DNA from: Vibrio sinaloensis DSM 21326
GTDB taxonomy: Bacteria; Pseudomonadota; Gammaproteobacteria; Enterobacterales; Vibrionaceae
DNA length: 64,000 bases
Direction of reading: 5' to 3'
Assembly: GCF_000189275.1 (NCBI RefSeq)
Contig: NZ_AEVT01000056.1
Coordinates: forward strand, 1-64,000
The position numbers and the translations under genes are program-made. The notes under the pieces were generated by a model that was not told the origin of the DNA, searched no databases, and was given only the letters and a program-made list of their open reading frames with translations. Shown here one piece after another: positions 17,818-27,276 of the stretch (positions are counted from its first letter, which is position 1; each line of letters begins with the position of its first letter).

Positions 17818-18987
17818 TTACCTTGATTCGTCAAACAGTTCGCGACCAATCAGCATGCGTCTGATTTCCGAAGTACCCGCACCGATTTCATACAGCTTTG
17901 CGTCGCGCAGTAGGCGACCCGCTGGGAACTCGTTGATATAGCCATTCCCACCGAGTAACTGAATGGCGTCCAGTGCGAGTTGGGTGGCCAGTTCTGCGCT
18001 GTAAAGGATAGCGCCAGCGGCATCTTTGCGAGTGGCTTCCCCTCTATCGCATGCGGCTGCTACGGTATAGACATAACAGCGCGCGGCGTTAGTGCGGGTA
18101 TACATATCGGCAATCTTGGCTTGGACCAACTGGAACTCGCCAATAGAGCGGCCAAACTGTTTGCGGTCATGCACGTAGGGGACCACTAAATCCAAGCAGG
18201 CCTGCATGATTCCAAGTGGACCACCAGCAAGAACGACTCGTTCGTAATCAAGCCCACTCATTAACACTTGGACGCCATGATTCTCTGCACCGAGTAAGTT
18301 CTGCTTGGGCACTTTGCAGTCTTTGAACACTAACTCGCAGGTATTGGAACCACGCATCCCTAGCTTGTCGAGTTTCTGGGCATGGCTAAAGCCTTCAAAT
18401 TGTTTCTCGACAATGAAAGCACTGATCCCATGGGATTTTACGCTGGGATCGGTTTTGGCGTAGACAATAACGACATCAGCATCCGGGCCGTTAGTAATCC
18501 ACATTTTACTGCCATTGAGATGATAATAGTTACCGTGTAACTCTGCTTTGAGTTGCATGCTGACCACGTCAGAGCCTGCATTGGGTTCGCTCATCGCTAG
18601 TGCGCCAATATAGGAGCCATCGACCAATTTGGGCAGGTATTTTTGTTTTTGTTCGCTGTTACCGTTGCGAAATATTTGATTGGCACAGAGATTTGAATGA
18701 GCACCATAACTGAGCCCTACCGATGCTGAAGCGCGACTGAGTTCTTCCATAGCGACAACGTGGGCCAGGTAGCCCATATCAGCGCCGCCAAACTCTTCGC
18801 TAATCGTTACGCCCAGCAGACCCATCTCTCCCATAAGCGACCAAAGCTGATTGGGAAACTGGTTGTCGATGTCTATTTGAGTGGCAAGTGGCTCAACGTG
18901 CGTATGAGCAAACGCCGCAACGTGCTCGCGAAGCAAATTAATTGATTCGCTGAGACCAAAATTGAGAGGTTGATAAAGGGATGACAT
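17818..18987 (-). CDS. liuA: Isovaleryl-CoA dehydrogenase
   Basis: This FAD-dependent acyl-CoA dehydrogenase of 389 residues oxidises isovaleryl-CoA in leucine degradation. [17 protein letters not shown] and [10 protein letters not shown] are FAD-site motifs. The phrase [16 protein letters not shown] carries the catalytic Glu at the helix-G position that sets isovaleryl-CoA dehydrogenases apart, and the C-terminal [18 protein letters not shown] has Gly-Ala where other members carry the catalytic Glu. ATG follows GGAGGCGCT. It is 10 bases before liuB and 68 bases after liuR. Its ribosome binding site lies in a predicted stem. Confidence 0.95.
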   Translation of the reverse strand: MSSLYQPLNFGLSESINLLREHVAAFAHTHVEPLATQIDIDNQFPNQLWSLMGEMGLLGVTISEEFGGADMGYLAHVVAMEELSRASASVGLSYGAHSNLCANQIFRNGNSEQKQKYLPKLVDGSYIGALAMSEPNAGSDVVSMQLKAELHGNYYHLNGSKMWITNGPDADVVIVYAKTDPSVKSHGISAFIVEKQFEGFSHAQKLDKLGMRGSNTCELVFKDCKVPKQNLLGAENHGVQVLMSGLDYERVVLAGGPLGIMQACLDLVVPYVHDRKQFGRSIGEFQLVQAKIADMYTRTNAARCYVYTVAAACDRGEATRKDAAGAILYSAELATQLALDAIQLLGGNGYINEFPAGRLLRDAKLYEIGAGTSEIRRMLIGRELFDESR

Positions 18988-19046
18988 AGCGCCTCCATAC
19001 TGACTGCTTATGGTTTAAGCAGCGATAGTAAAAGTGCAGAGGCGCT
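18988..19046 (-). promoter_or_regulatory. Stem that would cover the liuA ribosome binding site
   Basis: In the leftward transcript, AGCGCCTC (19046-19039) is perfectly complementary to GAGGCGCT (18995-18988), the sequence immediately before the liuA ATG that contains its Shine-Dalgarno. A second stem, CTGCTTA / TAAGCAG, sits inside the loop (19022-19004). The fold would hide the liuA ribosome binding site. This is a prediction by eye, with no energy calculation. Confidence 0.55.
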
Positions 19047-19055
19047 AGGGTGAAA

Positions 19056-19424
19056 CTAGTTTCGACTTAACGCATCTTCACAACGTTGTCGGGCAGCGTT
19101 GAGATCCTCCAAAACAATGGTAATGTCCTCAAGCTGTCGTTTTAACACTGCTTCCTTTTCTTCGATTATTTTCAGCATTTGAACCAGTTGGGTATCTTCT
19201 TGGTGAGTGTCATACAGTGCAAACAACTCTTTAATTTCTGCCAAGGAGAAACCCAATCTCTTACCGCGTAAAATTAACTTGAGACGAATTTTGTCTCTGC
19301 GTTGATAGATGCGCATTGTTCCTTTGCGCTCTGGCTGAATAAGACCAACGTCCTCATAAAACCGAATACTGCGAGTTGTAATATCAAACTCTTTTGCGAG
19401 ATCACTGATCTTAAATTTTTCCAC
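19056..19424 (-). CDS. liuR: MerR-family regulator LiuR
   Basis: This is a regulator of 122 residues with an N-terminal MerR helix-turn-helix (ISDLAKEFDITTRSIRFYED, then GLIQPERKGTMRIYQRRD) and a C-terminal coiled coil. It lacks the metal-binding cysteines of CueR/MerR. Divergent location between liu and the valine/isoleucine genes identifies it as LiuR, the branched-chain amino acid catabolism regulator of gamma-proteobacteria. It starts with GTG at 19424. Two palindromic sites of the expected type lie in the divergent region, so it probably controls both directions and itself. Confidence 0.9.
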   Translation of the reverse strand: MEKFKISDLAKEFDITTRSIRFYEDVGLIQPERKGTMRIYQRRDKIRLKLILRGKRLGFSLAEIKELFALYDTHQEDTQLVQMLKIIEEKEAVLKRQLEDITIVLEDLNAARQRCEDALSRN

Positions 19425-19488
19425 CTGGCTAACTTCTCCAATGGCTAGTTAGAACGATAAACAAAGCAACTTGTAATTCATTCGTTTC

Positions 19489-19533
19489 TTTACGTTAACG
19501 TAAATGTTAGTGCTATGCTTACGTAAACGTCAA
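19489..19533. promoter_or_regulatory. LiuR-type operator palindromes
   Basis: TTTACGTTAACGTAAA at 19489-19504 is a perfect 16-bp palindrome. A second, imperfect copy CTTACGTAAACGTCAA is at 19518-19533, 29 bases further along. Both match the form TTTACGTwwACGTAAA that I recall for LiuR. They lie between liuR and the divergent thiolase gene and are the only copies I noticed in the catabolic region. Confidence 0.75.
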
Positions 19534-19558
19534 GTAATTCGGTGCAAGGGAGAGAGGC

Positions 19559-20770
19559 ATGGAAAAAGAGGTTTGGATAGTCGCAGCGAAGCGAACACCC
19601 ATGGGGCGGTTTCAGGGCTTACTTTCGTCTTTTCAATCTCCGGCCCTTGGGGCTCTTGCGATTAAATCTGCGGTTGAACAGATGAAGCTCTCTCGAGAAA
19701 TCATCGATGAAGTGTACATGGGTAGTGTGCTTACAGCGGGGTGTGGTCAGGCGCCAGCGCGGCAAGCCGCGCTTGGGGCGGGGCTTTTACGTCAAACTCC
19801 CTGTACCACAGTTAACAAGGTTTGCGGCTCAGGAATGAAGTCGGTGATGTTGGCCTACGATGCAATTTATGCGGGTTCAGCGCAGTGTGTTGTGGCTGGT
19901 GGAATGGAAAGTATGACCAATGCTCCCCACCTTCTATCTGAGGCTCGGGCTGGTATGCGTATGGGTCATAAACAGGTATATGACCATATGTTCGTCGACG
20001 GGTTGCAAGACGCCTACGAGGGCAATTTGATGGGTGTATATGGTCAGCGCACGGCAGATAAGTTGGATTTCACTCGACAGGAGATGGACCGTTGGGCGAC
20101 GCACTCATTGAATCGAGCATTAGAAGCTCAGCAGCAAAACTTATTCGATGACGAGATCATGACTATTGACCTTCCTGACGGTTCGGTGATGCGTATGGAT
20201 GAGCATCCTAATCGCGCAAATTTGGAAAAGATCAGCAAATTGAAACCTGCGTTTGACCCTAAAGGAACAGTGACTGCGGCGAATTCTAGTGCCATTTCGG
20301 ATGGTGCGGCGGCGTTAGTGGTTATCGACTCTATTACTGCGCGGAGCCATGGTTTGAAGCCGATGGCAATCATAAAAGGTCATGCCTGCCATGCGAGAGC
20401 GCCAGAAGAATTTACCTTGGCCCCGGTGTTTGTCATTGAACAACTGCTTTCTAAGCTGGACTGGGCGACAGAGGAAGTTGATCTTTGGGAGATCAACGAA
20501 GCTTTCGCGGTGGTTACTCAAATTGCCATCAAACAACTCGGTTTAGACGAGCAGAAAGTCAATGTTAAAGGCGGCGCGTGTGCGCTAGGGCATCCTATTG
20601 GTGCCAGTGGAGCAAGAATTTTAGTCACACTAATCCATGCTTTAAAGCAGCTTCAATCTTTGGGTGTGGATGGCGTGGCCAGCAATCAAAAAGTGGTTCG
20701 AGGTGTTGCGTCTTTATGTATAGGCGGAGGAGAAGCCACAGCGATGGGAATTGAGATCCCTCTAGAATGA
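19559..20770 (+). CDS. Acetyl-CoA acyltransferase (thiolase) of isoleucine/valine degradation
   Basis: This thiolase of 403 residues has the acyl-enzyme Cys in [12 protein letters not shown], His in [16 protein letters not shown] and Cys in [13 protein letters not shown]. It is the first gene of a seven-gene run matching the ivd (isoleucine-valine degradation) operon of Shewanella and Vibrio, where the thiolase splits 2-methylacetoacetyl-CoA into propionyl-CoA and acetyl-CoA. The start has GGGAGAG upstream. It is divergent from liuR, with LiuR-type sites between them. It is a paralogue of the thiolase at 8723. Confidence 0.92.
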   Translation: MEKEVWIVAAKRTPMGRFQGLLSSFQSPALGALAIKSAVEQMKLSREIIDEVYMGSVLTAGCGQAPARQAALGAGLLRQTPCTTVNKVCGSGMKSVMLAYDAIYAGSAQCVVAGGMESMTNAPHLLSEARAGMRMGHKQVYDHMFVDGLQDAYEGNLMGVYGQRTADKLDFTRQEMDRWATHSLNRALEAQQQNLFDDEIMTIDLPDGSVMRMDEHPNRANLEKISKLKPAFDPKGTVTAANSSAISDGAAALVVIDSITARSHGLKPMAIIKGHACHARAPEEFTLAPVFVIEQLLSKLDWATEEVDLWEINEAFAVVTQIAIKQLGLDEQKVNVKGGACALGHPIGASGARILVTLIHALKQLQSLGVDGVASNQKVVRGVASLCIGGGEATAMGIEIPLE

Positions 20771-20783
20771 TAAGGAAACCATT

Positions 20784-22277
20784 ATGACTCAGTCAGTCCC
20801 TCTCTATATCGGTGGAGAATTTATCCAATCGAAGACCAACCAATGGATAGACGTAACGAATCCCGCCACCAATGAAGTGATCGCAAAGCTTCCTTGCGCC
20901 AGCACCGATGAAATGTCTAACGCGGTAGACGATGCGAAACGCGCCTTTAACGAGTGGAAAAATGTCGCGATTTCGGAGCGAGCACGTGTCATGCTGCGTT
21001 ATCAACACCTGCTAAAAGAGCATCATGATGAGCTCGCACAATTGCTTTCTCACGAAACAGGAAAAATCCTTTTAGACGCTAAGGGTGATGTTTGGCGTGG
21101 TATTGAAGTCGTTGAACAAGCGGCCAACATTGCCAGCAATATGATGGGAGAAACGGTTGAAAATGTCGCGACGGATATAGACAGCTATTCCTTGATTCAA
21201 CCACTCGGCGTCTGTAGTGGTATCACACCATTTAATTTTCCGGCGATGATCCCGCTATGGATGTTTCCGTTAGCCATTGCAGCCGGAAACAGTTTCATTC
21301 TCAAACCGTCAGAGCAAGTGCCGCTGACCTCGATTCGTTTAGCTCAGCTGTTTGAACAAGCCGGTGCGCCCAAAGGGGTACTCCAAATTGTTCATGGCGC
21401 GAAAGAGCAGGTTGACTACTTGTTGTCGCACCCAGACATTCGCACGGTTTCATTTGTCGGGTCAGTCCCAGTCGCGGAGTACATCTACCACACAGGTACG
21501 CTACATAATAAGCGTGTTCAAGCCTTTGCTGGTGCCAAAAACCATATGGTTATTATGCCAGATGCGAATAAAAATCAGGTGATTAGTAACTTAGTTGGTG
21601 CATCGGTTGGTGCAGCCGGACAACGTTGTATGGCGATATCCGTCGCCGTGTTTGTTGGCGATTCAAAGCAGTGGATCGACGATCTTTGTCAAGAAATGGC
21701 GTTGATGAAACCCGGGGCATGGGATGACGAACAAGCGGCTTACGGCCCGTTAATTAGCCGAGCGGCCAAACAGCGAGTGCTGCGCTTAATCTCTGAGGGT
21801 AAAGCGCAAGGCGCGGAATGTTTGCTCGATGGCAGTGACTGTCGAGTGGATGGGTTTCCTGAGGGTAACTGGGTTGGACCGACGCTATTTCGCTCTGTAA
21901 CGGCGGATATGTCTATCTATCAGCAAGAGATATTTGGCCCCGTGCTGATTTGTCTAGAAGTGGACACACTCGAAGAGGCGATTGAGCTTATCAATCAAAA
22001 CCCATATGGCAATGGTACCTCCATCTTTACCTCTAGTGGCGGTGCAGCGCGTAAATATCAGCACGAAATTCAAGTCGGGCAAGTGGGGGTCAACGTACCG
22101 ATTCCAGTGCCTTTGCCGTTTTTCTCTTTTACTGGATGGAGAGGCAGCTTTTACGGTGACCTTCATGCTTACGGAAAACAGGCTGTGCGTTTCTACACAG
22201 AGACAAAAACGGTCACAGCGCGCTGGTTTGATGACGACATTCCAACTGGACCGAACTTGACGATTCAACTGAAATAG
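20784..22277 (+). CDS. mmsA: Methylmalonate-semialdehyde dehydrogenase (CoA-acylating)
   Basis: This is an aldehyde dehydrogenase of 497 residues that converts methylmalonate semialdehyde to propionyl-CoA in valine degradation. The NAD-binding phrase [17 protein letters not shown] and the catalytic cysteine in [17 protein letters not shown] are characteristic of MmsA, where the usual Glu general base of aldehyde dehydrogenases is absent. It follows the thiolase by 13 bases with AAGGAAACC upstream, and precedes the acyl-CoA dehydrogenase gene by 10 bases. Confidence 0.95.
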   Translation: MTQSVPLYIGGEFIQSKTNQWIDVTNPATNEVIAKLPCASTDEMSNAVDDAKRAFNEWKNVAISERARVMLRYQHLLKEHHDELAQLLSHETGKILLDAKGDVWRGIEVVEQAANIASNMMGETVENVATDIDSYSLIQPLGVCSGITPFNFPAMIPLWMFPLAIAAGNSFILKPSEQVPLTSIRLAQLFEQAGAPKGVLQIVHGAKEQVDYLLSHPDIRTVSFVGSVPVAEYIYHTGTLHNKRVQAFAGAKNHMVIMPDANKNQVISNLVGASVGAAGQRCMAISVAVFVGDSKQWIDDLCQEMALMKPGAWDDEQAAYGPLISRAAKQRVLRLISEGKAQGAECLLDGSDCRVDGFPEGNWVGPTLFRSVTADMSIYQQEIFGPVLICLEVDTLEEAIELINQNPYGNGTSIFTSSGGAARKYQHEIQVGQVGVNVPIPVPLPFFSFTGWRGSFYGDLHAYGKQAVRFYTETKTVTARWFDDDIPTGPNLTIQLK

Positions 22278-22287
22278 GGAGTCGCGT

Positions 22288-23442
22288 ATGGATTTTGAGT
22301 TAAACGAAGACCAACGAGCTTTCGCCCAAACCGCCCAGCAGTTTGCTCAAGAGAGCCTTATGCCGATGGCGGCGCAATGGGATGAAGAGCAGCTGTTTCC
22401 CAAAAGTGTTCTTCAACAAGCTGGTGAGCTTGGCTTTATGAGCTTGTATACACCGGAAGATCAAGGCGGGCTCGCTCTGTCGCGGCTCGATGCCTCGATT
22501 ATTTTTGAGCAACTGGCGATGGGTTGTACTTCTACAACGGCATTTATGACCATCCACAATATGGTTACTTGGATGGTCGCCAGCTTCGCTCAAGAAGCAG
22601 TCAAAGCGCACTTCTGTCCAAAGTTAATTACGGGTGAATGGTTGGGTTCATATTGCTTAACAGAACCCAACGCAGGCTCTGATGCCGCCTCGTTAACGAC
22701 ATCCGCGACGAAGCAAGGCGATCAATACATCATTAATGGCTCGAAAGTTTTTATCTCAGGGGCGGGCGACACCGAGGTGTTGGTGGTGATGGCTCGAACC
22801 AGTGATGATGGCGCTAAGGGCGTATCTGCCTTTGTTGTCCCGGCTGATGCTGAAGGGATCAGCTATGGACGAAAAGAGCCGAAAATGGGGTGGAACAGCC
22901 AGCCAACTCGTTCAGTGACGTTTGAGCAAGTGTCAATTCCGGCCGAATACTTACTTGGTGAAGAGGGACAAGGCTTCATTTTTGCGATGAAAGGGCTCGA
23001 TGGAGGCCGAATCAATATAGCCACCTGCTCGGTTGGCACCGCTCAACACGCATTAAATGCAGCGCTGCAATACGTTCAGGAGCGCAAACAATTTGGTCAA
23101 GCACTTGCCCATTTCCAGGGGCTGCAGTTTAAGTTGGCTGACATGGCGACGGAATTGGTCGCTGCAAGGCAACTGGTGAGGTTAGCCGCCTACAAACTCG
23201 ATCAAGGTGATCCAGAAGCGACCACTTACTGCGCTATGGCAAAACGATTTGCTACCGATGTGGGGTTTAACGTTTGTGATCAAGCTTTACAGATATTTGG
23301 TGGCTACGGCTATATCAAAGAATACCCATTAGAGCGCCATTTTAGAGATGTTCGGGTGCACCAAATTTTAGAAGGCACCAATGAGATCATGCGTCTGATC
23401 ATCGCTCGTCGCGTGTTAACCGAAGGAACGCAAATACTCTAG
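22288..23442 (+). CDS. Acyl-CoA dehydrogenase, probably isobutyryl-CoA / 2-methylbutyryl-CoA dehydrogenase
   Basis: This FAD enzyme of 384 residues has CLTEPNAGSDAASL and VFISGAGDTEV as flavin-site motifs. The catalytic glutamate is in QILEGTNEIMR, which places it with short branched-chain dehydrogenases of the ACAD8 type and not with isovaleryl-CoA dehydrogenase. Its place between mmsA and an enoyl-CoA hydratase gene fits oxidation of isobutyryl-CoA and 2-methylbutyryl-CoA. GGGAGTC lies upstream of the ATG. Confidence 0.93.
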   Translation: MDFELNEDQRAFAQTAQQFAQESLMPMAAQWDEEQLFPKSVLQQAGELGFMSLYTPEDQGGLALSRLDASIIFEQLAMGCTSTTAFMTIHNMVTWMVASFAQEAVKAHFCPKLITGEWLGSYCLTEPNAGSDAASLTTSATKQGDQYIINGSKVFISGAGDTEVLVVMARTSDDGAKGVSAFVVPADAEGISYGRKEPKMGWNSQPTRSVTFEQVSIPAEYLLGEEGQGFIFAMKGLDGGRINIATCSVGTAQHALNAALQYVQERKQFGQALAHFQGLQFKLADMATELVAARQLVRLAAYKLDQGDPEATTYCAMAKRFATDVGFNVCDQALQIFGGYGYIKEYPLERHFRDVRVHQILEGTNEIMRLIIARRVLTEGTQIL

Positions 23443-23451
23443 GAGTACGTT

Positions 23452-24235
23452 ATGACACAAGAAACAGGGGTCAAATGCTCGATTGACGGCCATGTTGCCA
23501 TCATCACTATGGATAATCCTCCTGCAAATACGTGGACAGAGCAAAGCCTCGCCAGCCTAAAAGAGCGGGTTGAGGAGTTAAACGCCAACACGTCGATCTA
23601 TGCGTTGGTAATTACCGGAGCGGGCGACAAATTTTTTTTCGGCAGGTGCGGATCTTAAGTTGTTTGCTTCCGGCGATAAATCGGTGGCGGCCTCGATGTC
23701 TCGCGCGTTTGGTGACGCATTTGAAACCTTATCGGGTTTTCGTGGTGTTTCTATCGCTGCAATAAACGGCTATGCAATGGGAGGAGGGCTGGAGGTCGCG
23801 CTTGCTTGTGATATTCGCATTGCTGAACATCAGGCAAAACTGGCGCTTCCTGAGGCAAAAGTGGGTTTGTTACCTTGCGCTGGTGGTACGCAAAACCTCA
23901 CCGCGCTTGTCGGTGAAGGCTGGGCGAAACGTCTCATTCTCTGCGGTGAGCAGATCGACTCTCCCACAGCAGAGCGAATCGGACTGGTGGAAGAGGTGGT
24001 TGAACAAGGGCAATCCCAATCTACTGCGCTTGCGCTTGCGAACCAGGTAGCTAACCAGTCTCCATCTTCAGTGGCAGCATGCAAACAGCTAATCCAAAAT
24101 ACCCGTAGCCAAACTCAAGCCCACGGGCTGGTTAAGGAGCGAGAGCTGTTTCTACAGCTTTTCGACACCGAGGATCAGCAAGAGGGCGTGCAAGCCTTTT
24201 TGCAAAAGCGTCCACCTCAATGGAAAAATCGATAA
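23452..24235 (+). pseudogene. Enoyl-CoA hydratase of valine degradation, frameshifted in a T8 run
   Basis: This crotonase-family hydratase (expected about 260 residues) would hydrate methacrylyl-CoA and tiglyl-CoA. The frame breaks at 23632-23639, a run of eight T. The first part ends GDKFFFGRCGS and stops. With seven T the sequence reads GDKFFSAGADLKLFA, the expected oxyanion-hole segment, and then continues intact through GYAMGGGLEVALACD and PEAKVGLLPCAGGTQ to the natural stop. The fault may be a sequencing error, a true mutation, or a slippery run where polymerase slippage yields some full-length protein. Ribosome binding site AGGAG is present. Confidence 0.85.
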
Positions 24236-24244
24236 GGAGTCATT

Positions 24245-25375
24245 ATGAATGGATGCGTTCATTTCACTGAACTGCCTTGCAGCGATAATCAGCACAAAAT
24301 TGCCAAAGCGACGCTGGGTAACCCTTCTTCGTTAAATGCTTTAACCTTCGATATGTTGCGTGAACTCAAAGCGCAACTTGAGCTGTGGCAAGACGATGAT
24401 GACATTGTTTGCGTGATATTAGATGGCGAGGGCAGCAAAGCATTTTGCGCGGGTGGTGACGTCCGTACTATGCACCAAGTAATGCAGCAAAATGACCCCA
24501 AGGCCACGGAGCAATTTTGTTGCGATTACTTCACTTTAGAATATCAATGCGATTATCTGATCCACACCTACTACAAACCCGTTATCGCTTGGGGTGAGGG
24601 CATTGTGATGGGGGGAGGAGTCGGGCTTTACATGGGCTCAAGCCATAAAGTGGTGACGCCGACTTCCCGATTAGCCATGCCAGAGGTGAGTATTGGCCTA
24701 TTCCCAGACGTTGGGGCGACTTGGTTTCTGAATCGATTAGAAGAGGGCGTTGGGCTGTTTCTCGGAATGACAGGAGCCATGGTTAATGCAAGCGATGCTT
24801 TATCGATACACTTGGCAGATCATATAGCGTTGCCCGAAGACAAAGAAACCTTAATTGAACAACTGCAAGTCGCTGATTGGCAGTACGTTGACGATGTGTA
24901 TGAAGTGGTCAGTGAGTTACTTGAAGCGTTCCATGATTCAGCCTTTGCCGCCGCTCCGCCCCCTCAGTTGGTTCCGTACTTAGAGCAGATACGACAAGCT
25001 TGCCATCAGGACAGTGTGATTCATGTTGCTGATAGCATTATGGCAATAGCAAGCAACGATCCTTGGTTAGATGGTGCAAAACGAAATCTGGCATCAGGTA
25101 GCCCAATCACTTGCCATTTATGTTATCGCCAGATGACCCAATTCCAGCAACTTTCTCTTGCCGATTGTTTCCGGTTAGAACTGTCGATGGCCGTTCGCAG
25201 CGCATTATTGGGCGAGTTTCAAGAAGGGGTGAGATCTCGATTGATCGACAAAGACAATGAGCCCCATTGGAAATACGCCAGTATTGCGCAAGTTGATACG
25301 AATATTATCGACCAGTTGGTTACGTCATATTGGAGCAGCGACAAACATCCACTGGCGCTATTGGGTCACTACTAA
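24245..25375 (+). CDS. 3-hydroxyisobutyryl-CoA hydrolase
   Basis: This protein of 376 residues has a crotonase fold of the HIBCH type, longer than ordinary hydratases. It releases CoA from 3-hydroxyisobutyryl-CoA in valine degradation. AFCAGGDVRTMHQV forms the oxyanion hole, GEGIVMGGGVGLYMG follows, and MPEVSIGLFPDVGATWFLNR is the HIBCH signature with catalytic Glu and Asp. The ATG has AAGGAGTC upstream and lies 9 bases after the hydratase. It is followed after 46 bases by mmsB. Confidence 0.94.
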   Translation: MNGCVHFTELPCSDNQHKIAKATLGNPSSLNALTFDMLRELKAQLELWQDDDDIVCVILDGEGSKAFCAGGDVRTMHQVMQQNDPKATEQFCCDYFTLEYQCDYLIHTYYKPVIAWGEGIVMGGGVGLYMGSSHKVVTPTSRLAMPEVSIGLFPDVGATWFLNRLEEGVGLFLGMTGAMVNASDALSIHLADHIALPEDKETLIEQLQVADWQYVDDVYEVVSELLEAFHDSAFAAAPPPQLVPYLEQIRQACHQDSVIHVADSIMAIASNDPWLDGAKRNLASGSPITCHLCYRQMTQFQQLSLADCFRLELSMAVRSALLGEFQEGVRSRLIDKDNEPHWKYASIAQVDTNIIDQLVTSYWSSDKHPLALLGHY

Positions 25376-25421
25376 TGCCCGTACTTTGCTATTTGTAAAC
25401 AAGGACGATGAGGATTGGAAT

Positions 25422-26336
25422 ATGAGTACTATTGCGTTTATTGGCTTAGGTAATATGGGGGCGCCCATGGCCAACAACTTGTTATCTGCAGGTTGTAATG
25501 TTCGCGTTTTCGACTTAGTAAAATCATCGGTAGACGAGCTCGCCAAAGCCGGAGCTATAGCCTGTGAAGAGGTAAGTTCTGTCGTTGAGGGGGCCGATGT
25601 TGTCATCACCATGTTACCGGCGGGCGAACATGTACGCTCCGTCTACCTCGGTGATCATCATGGTGGTGTCGGGTTGGTTAACTTAGTGAAGTCAGGAACC
25701 TTACTGATAGATTCTTCCACCATAGACCCTGAATCGGCGCGCACTGTTGCTAAATACGCAAAAGAGAAACAGTTAGATTTTGTTGACGCACCAGTATCTG
25801 GCGGTGTTGCAGGTGCGAAAGCGGGGACATTAACCTTCATTGTAGGCGGGGGAGCTAAAGCGTTTGACCGAGCAGAGCAAGTGCTCAAACACATGGGGAA
25901 GAACATTTTTCACGCCGGGAGAGCGGGCGATGGTCAAATGGCTAAAATCTGTAATAACTTGATGTTAGGTATTTTGATGTCTGGGACGTGTGAAGCGCTC
26001 AATTTAGGCATTGATAATGGGTTAGACCCCAATGTACTGTCCAAGATCATGCTGCAAAGTTCAGGGCGAAATTGGGCGTTAGAGCTGTATAACCCTTGCC
26101 CAGGTGTGATGGAAAACGCACCTGCAAGTCATGACTATCAACCGGGCTTTATGAGTAAACTGATGCTTAAAGACTTAGGCTTAGGGCTCGATTCGGCTGC
26201 CAAAAGCCAATCTTCTGTGCCAATGGGCGCACTCGCGCGCAATTTGTATGCCTTTCATAATGCTGGCGGTAATGAGGAACTCGATTTTTCAAGTTTGTTC
26301 CGTTTCTATCAATCGACCAAAAAAGAGGTGAAATGA
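25422..26336 (+). CDS. mmsB: 3-hydroxyisobutyrate dehydrogenase
   Basis: This beta-hydroxyacid dehydrogenase of 304 residues oxidises 3-hydroxyisobutyrate to methylmalonate semialdehyde, the substrate of MmsA. The Rossmann motif is IGLGNMGAPMANNL, substrate-site DAPVSGGVAGAKAGTL follows, and the catalytic Lys is in KICNNLMLG. The ATG at 25422 has AGGA upstream. The longer open frame overlaps the preceding gene and is not part of the protein. The stop overlaps the next start (ATGA). Confidence 0.95.
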   Translation: MSTIAFIGLGNMGAPMANNLLSAGCNVRVFDLVKSSVDELAKAGAIACEEVSSVVEGADVVITMLPAGEHVRSVYLGDHHGGVGLVNLVKSGTLLIDSSTIDPESARTVAKYAKEKQLDFVDAPVSGGVAGAKAGTLTFIVGGGAKAFDRAEQVLKHMGKNIFHAGRAGDGQMAKICNNLMLGILMSGTCEALNLGIDNGLDPNVLSKIMLQSSGRNWALELYNPCPGVMENAPASHDYQPGFMSKLMLKDLGLGLDSAAKSQSSVPMGALARNLYAFHNAGGNEELDFSSLFRFYQSTKKEVK

Positions 26337-27094
26337 TGGAACTGAAAAACAGTGTCGTGGCGATCACTGGAGCCGGGCGTGGCTTAGGACAAATGATGGC
26401 GATTACCTTGGCACAAGCGGGCGCTGAGCTAGCACTGGTTGACGTGGACAATACCTCTCTTCAAGAGACCAAAACTCAATGCAACATGCTGGGCGTTAAA
26501 GCACTAACTTACTGTATTGATATTACCAATGAACAGCAAGTGACGAAAATTTTCAGTGACATTGTCACCGATTTTGGTCAGCTTGATGGACTGATTAACA
26601 ATGCAGGCATTTTGCGTGATGGCCTGCTGGTTAAAGTGAAAGATGGTCAGATAAGTAAGATGTCGTTAGAGCAGTTTAATTCAGTGCTAGACGTTAACCT
26701 CACGGGGACTTTCTTATGCGGCAGAGAAGCCGCTGTTCAGATGATTAATAGCGGTCGTAAAGGGGTGATCATCAATATCTCTAGCGTTGCACGAGCGGGG
26801 AACATCGGTCAGTCAAACTATGCGGCCTCTAAAGCGGCGGTTGCGACACTTGCGGTGACTTGGGGTAAGGAGTTGGCACGTTACGGCATTCGCTCAGTTG
26901 CCATTGCGCCGGGCGTGATTGAAACGGACATGACACGTCAAATGAAGCCTGAAGCAAGAGAACGCTTAGAACGAATGATCCCCATAGGGAGAATGGGACA
27001 GGCCGACGAAATTGCTCACACTGTGAAATTCATTTTAGAGAACGAGTATGTTAATGCGCGCGTCATCGAGGTGGACGGAGGCGTTTATATGTAG
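26333..27094 (+). CDS. SDR, probable 3-hydroxy-2-methylbutyryl-CoA dehydrogenase
   Basis: This short-chain dehydrogenase of 253 residues has TGAGRGLG for cofactor binding, NNAG, the catalytic Ser in NISSVARAG and YAASK. It is last in the seven-gene run and in the position where ivdG encodes the isoleucine-pathway dehydrogenase making 2-methylacetoacetyl-CoA, the substrate of the first-gene thiolase. Two ATG codons in tandem (26333 and 26336) are possible; the first overlaps mmsB and has GAGG at better spacing. Substrate assigned from context. Confidence 0.88.
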   Translation: MMELKNSVVAITGAGRGLGQMMAITLAQAGAELALVDVDNTSLQETKTQCNMLGVKALTYCIDITNEQQVTKIFSDIVTDFGQLDGLINNAGILRDGLLVKVKDGQISKMSLEQFNSVLDVNLTGTFLCGREAAVQMINSGRKGVIINISSVARAGNIGQSNYAASKAAVATLAVTWGKELARYGIRSVAIAPGVIETDMTRQMKPEARERLERMIPIGRMGQADEIAHTVKFILENEYVNARVIEVDGGVYM

Positions 27095-27095
27095 A

Positions 27096-27119
27096 TTGAA
27101 GTGTAATCGATCACTTCAA
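27096..27119 (+). terminator. Hairpin after the valine/isoleucine operon
   Basis: TTGAAGTG, loop of eight, CACTTCAA starts one base after the last stop codon. It has no immediate T-run, so termination strength is uncertain; a T-rich stretch follows at about 27138-27145. The remaining 130 bases to the chemoreceptor gene hold no other clear feature. Confidence 0.45.
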
Positions 27120-27276
27120 AACAGAAAACTTGCTCGTTTTTTAGCAAATTTTGAGAAAACTCACGATTGCTTGCTTACACTTATATCACTACTTGCATAA
27201 ATAACTGTGACGTCAATTGGCTATTTTCCTCGAACTGGACAAACGGATAGGGAACTTCCGTTAAGAGGTTATCGAT

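Noticed and set aside
19052..19063. GAAACTAGTTTC, a 12-bp palindrome over the liuR stop codon
   Set aside because: Differs from the LiuR-type motif, lies at a coding end, and has no loop or T-run; likely chance.
25257..25421. N-terminal extension of mmsB overlapping the hydrolase gene
   Set aside because: The Rossmann motif of the family begins right after the ATG at 25422, which has its own ribosome binding site.
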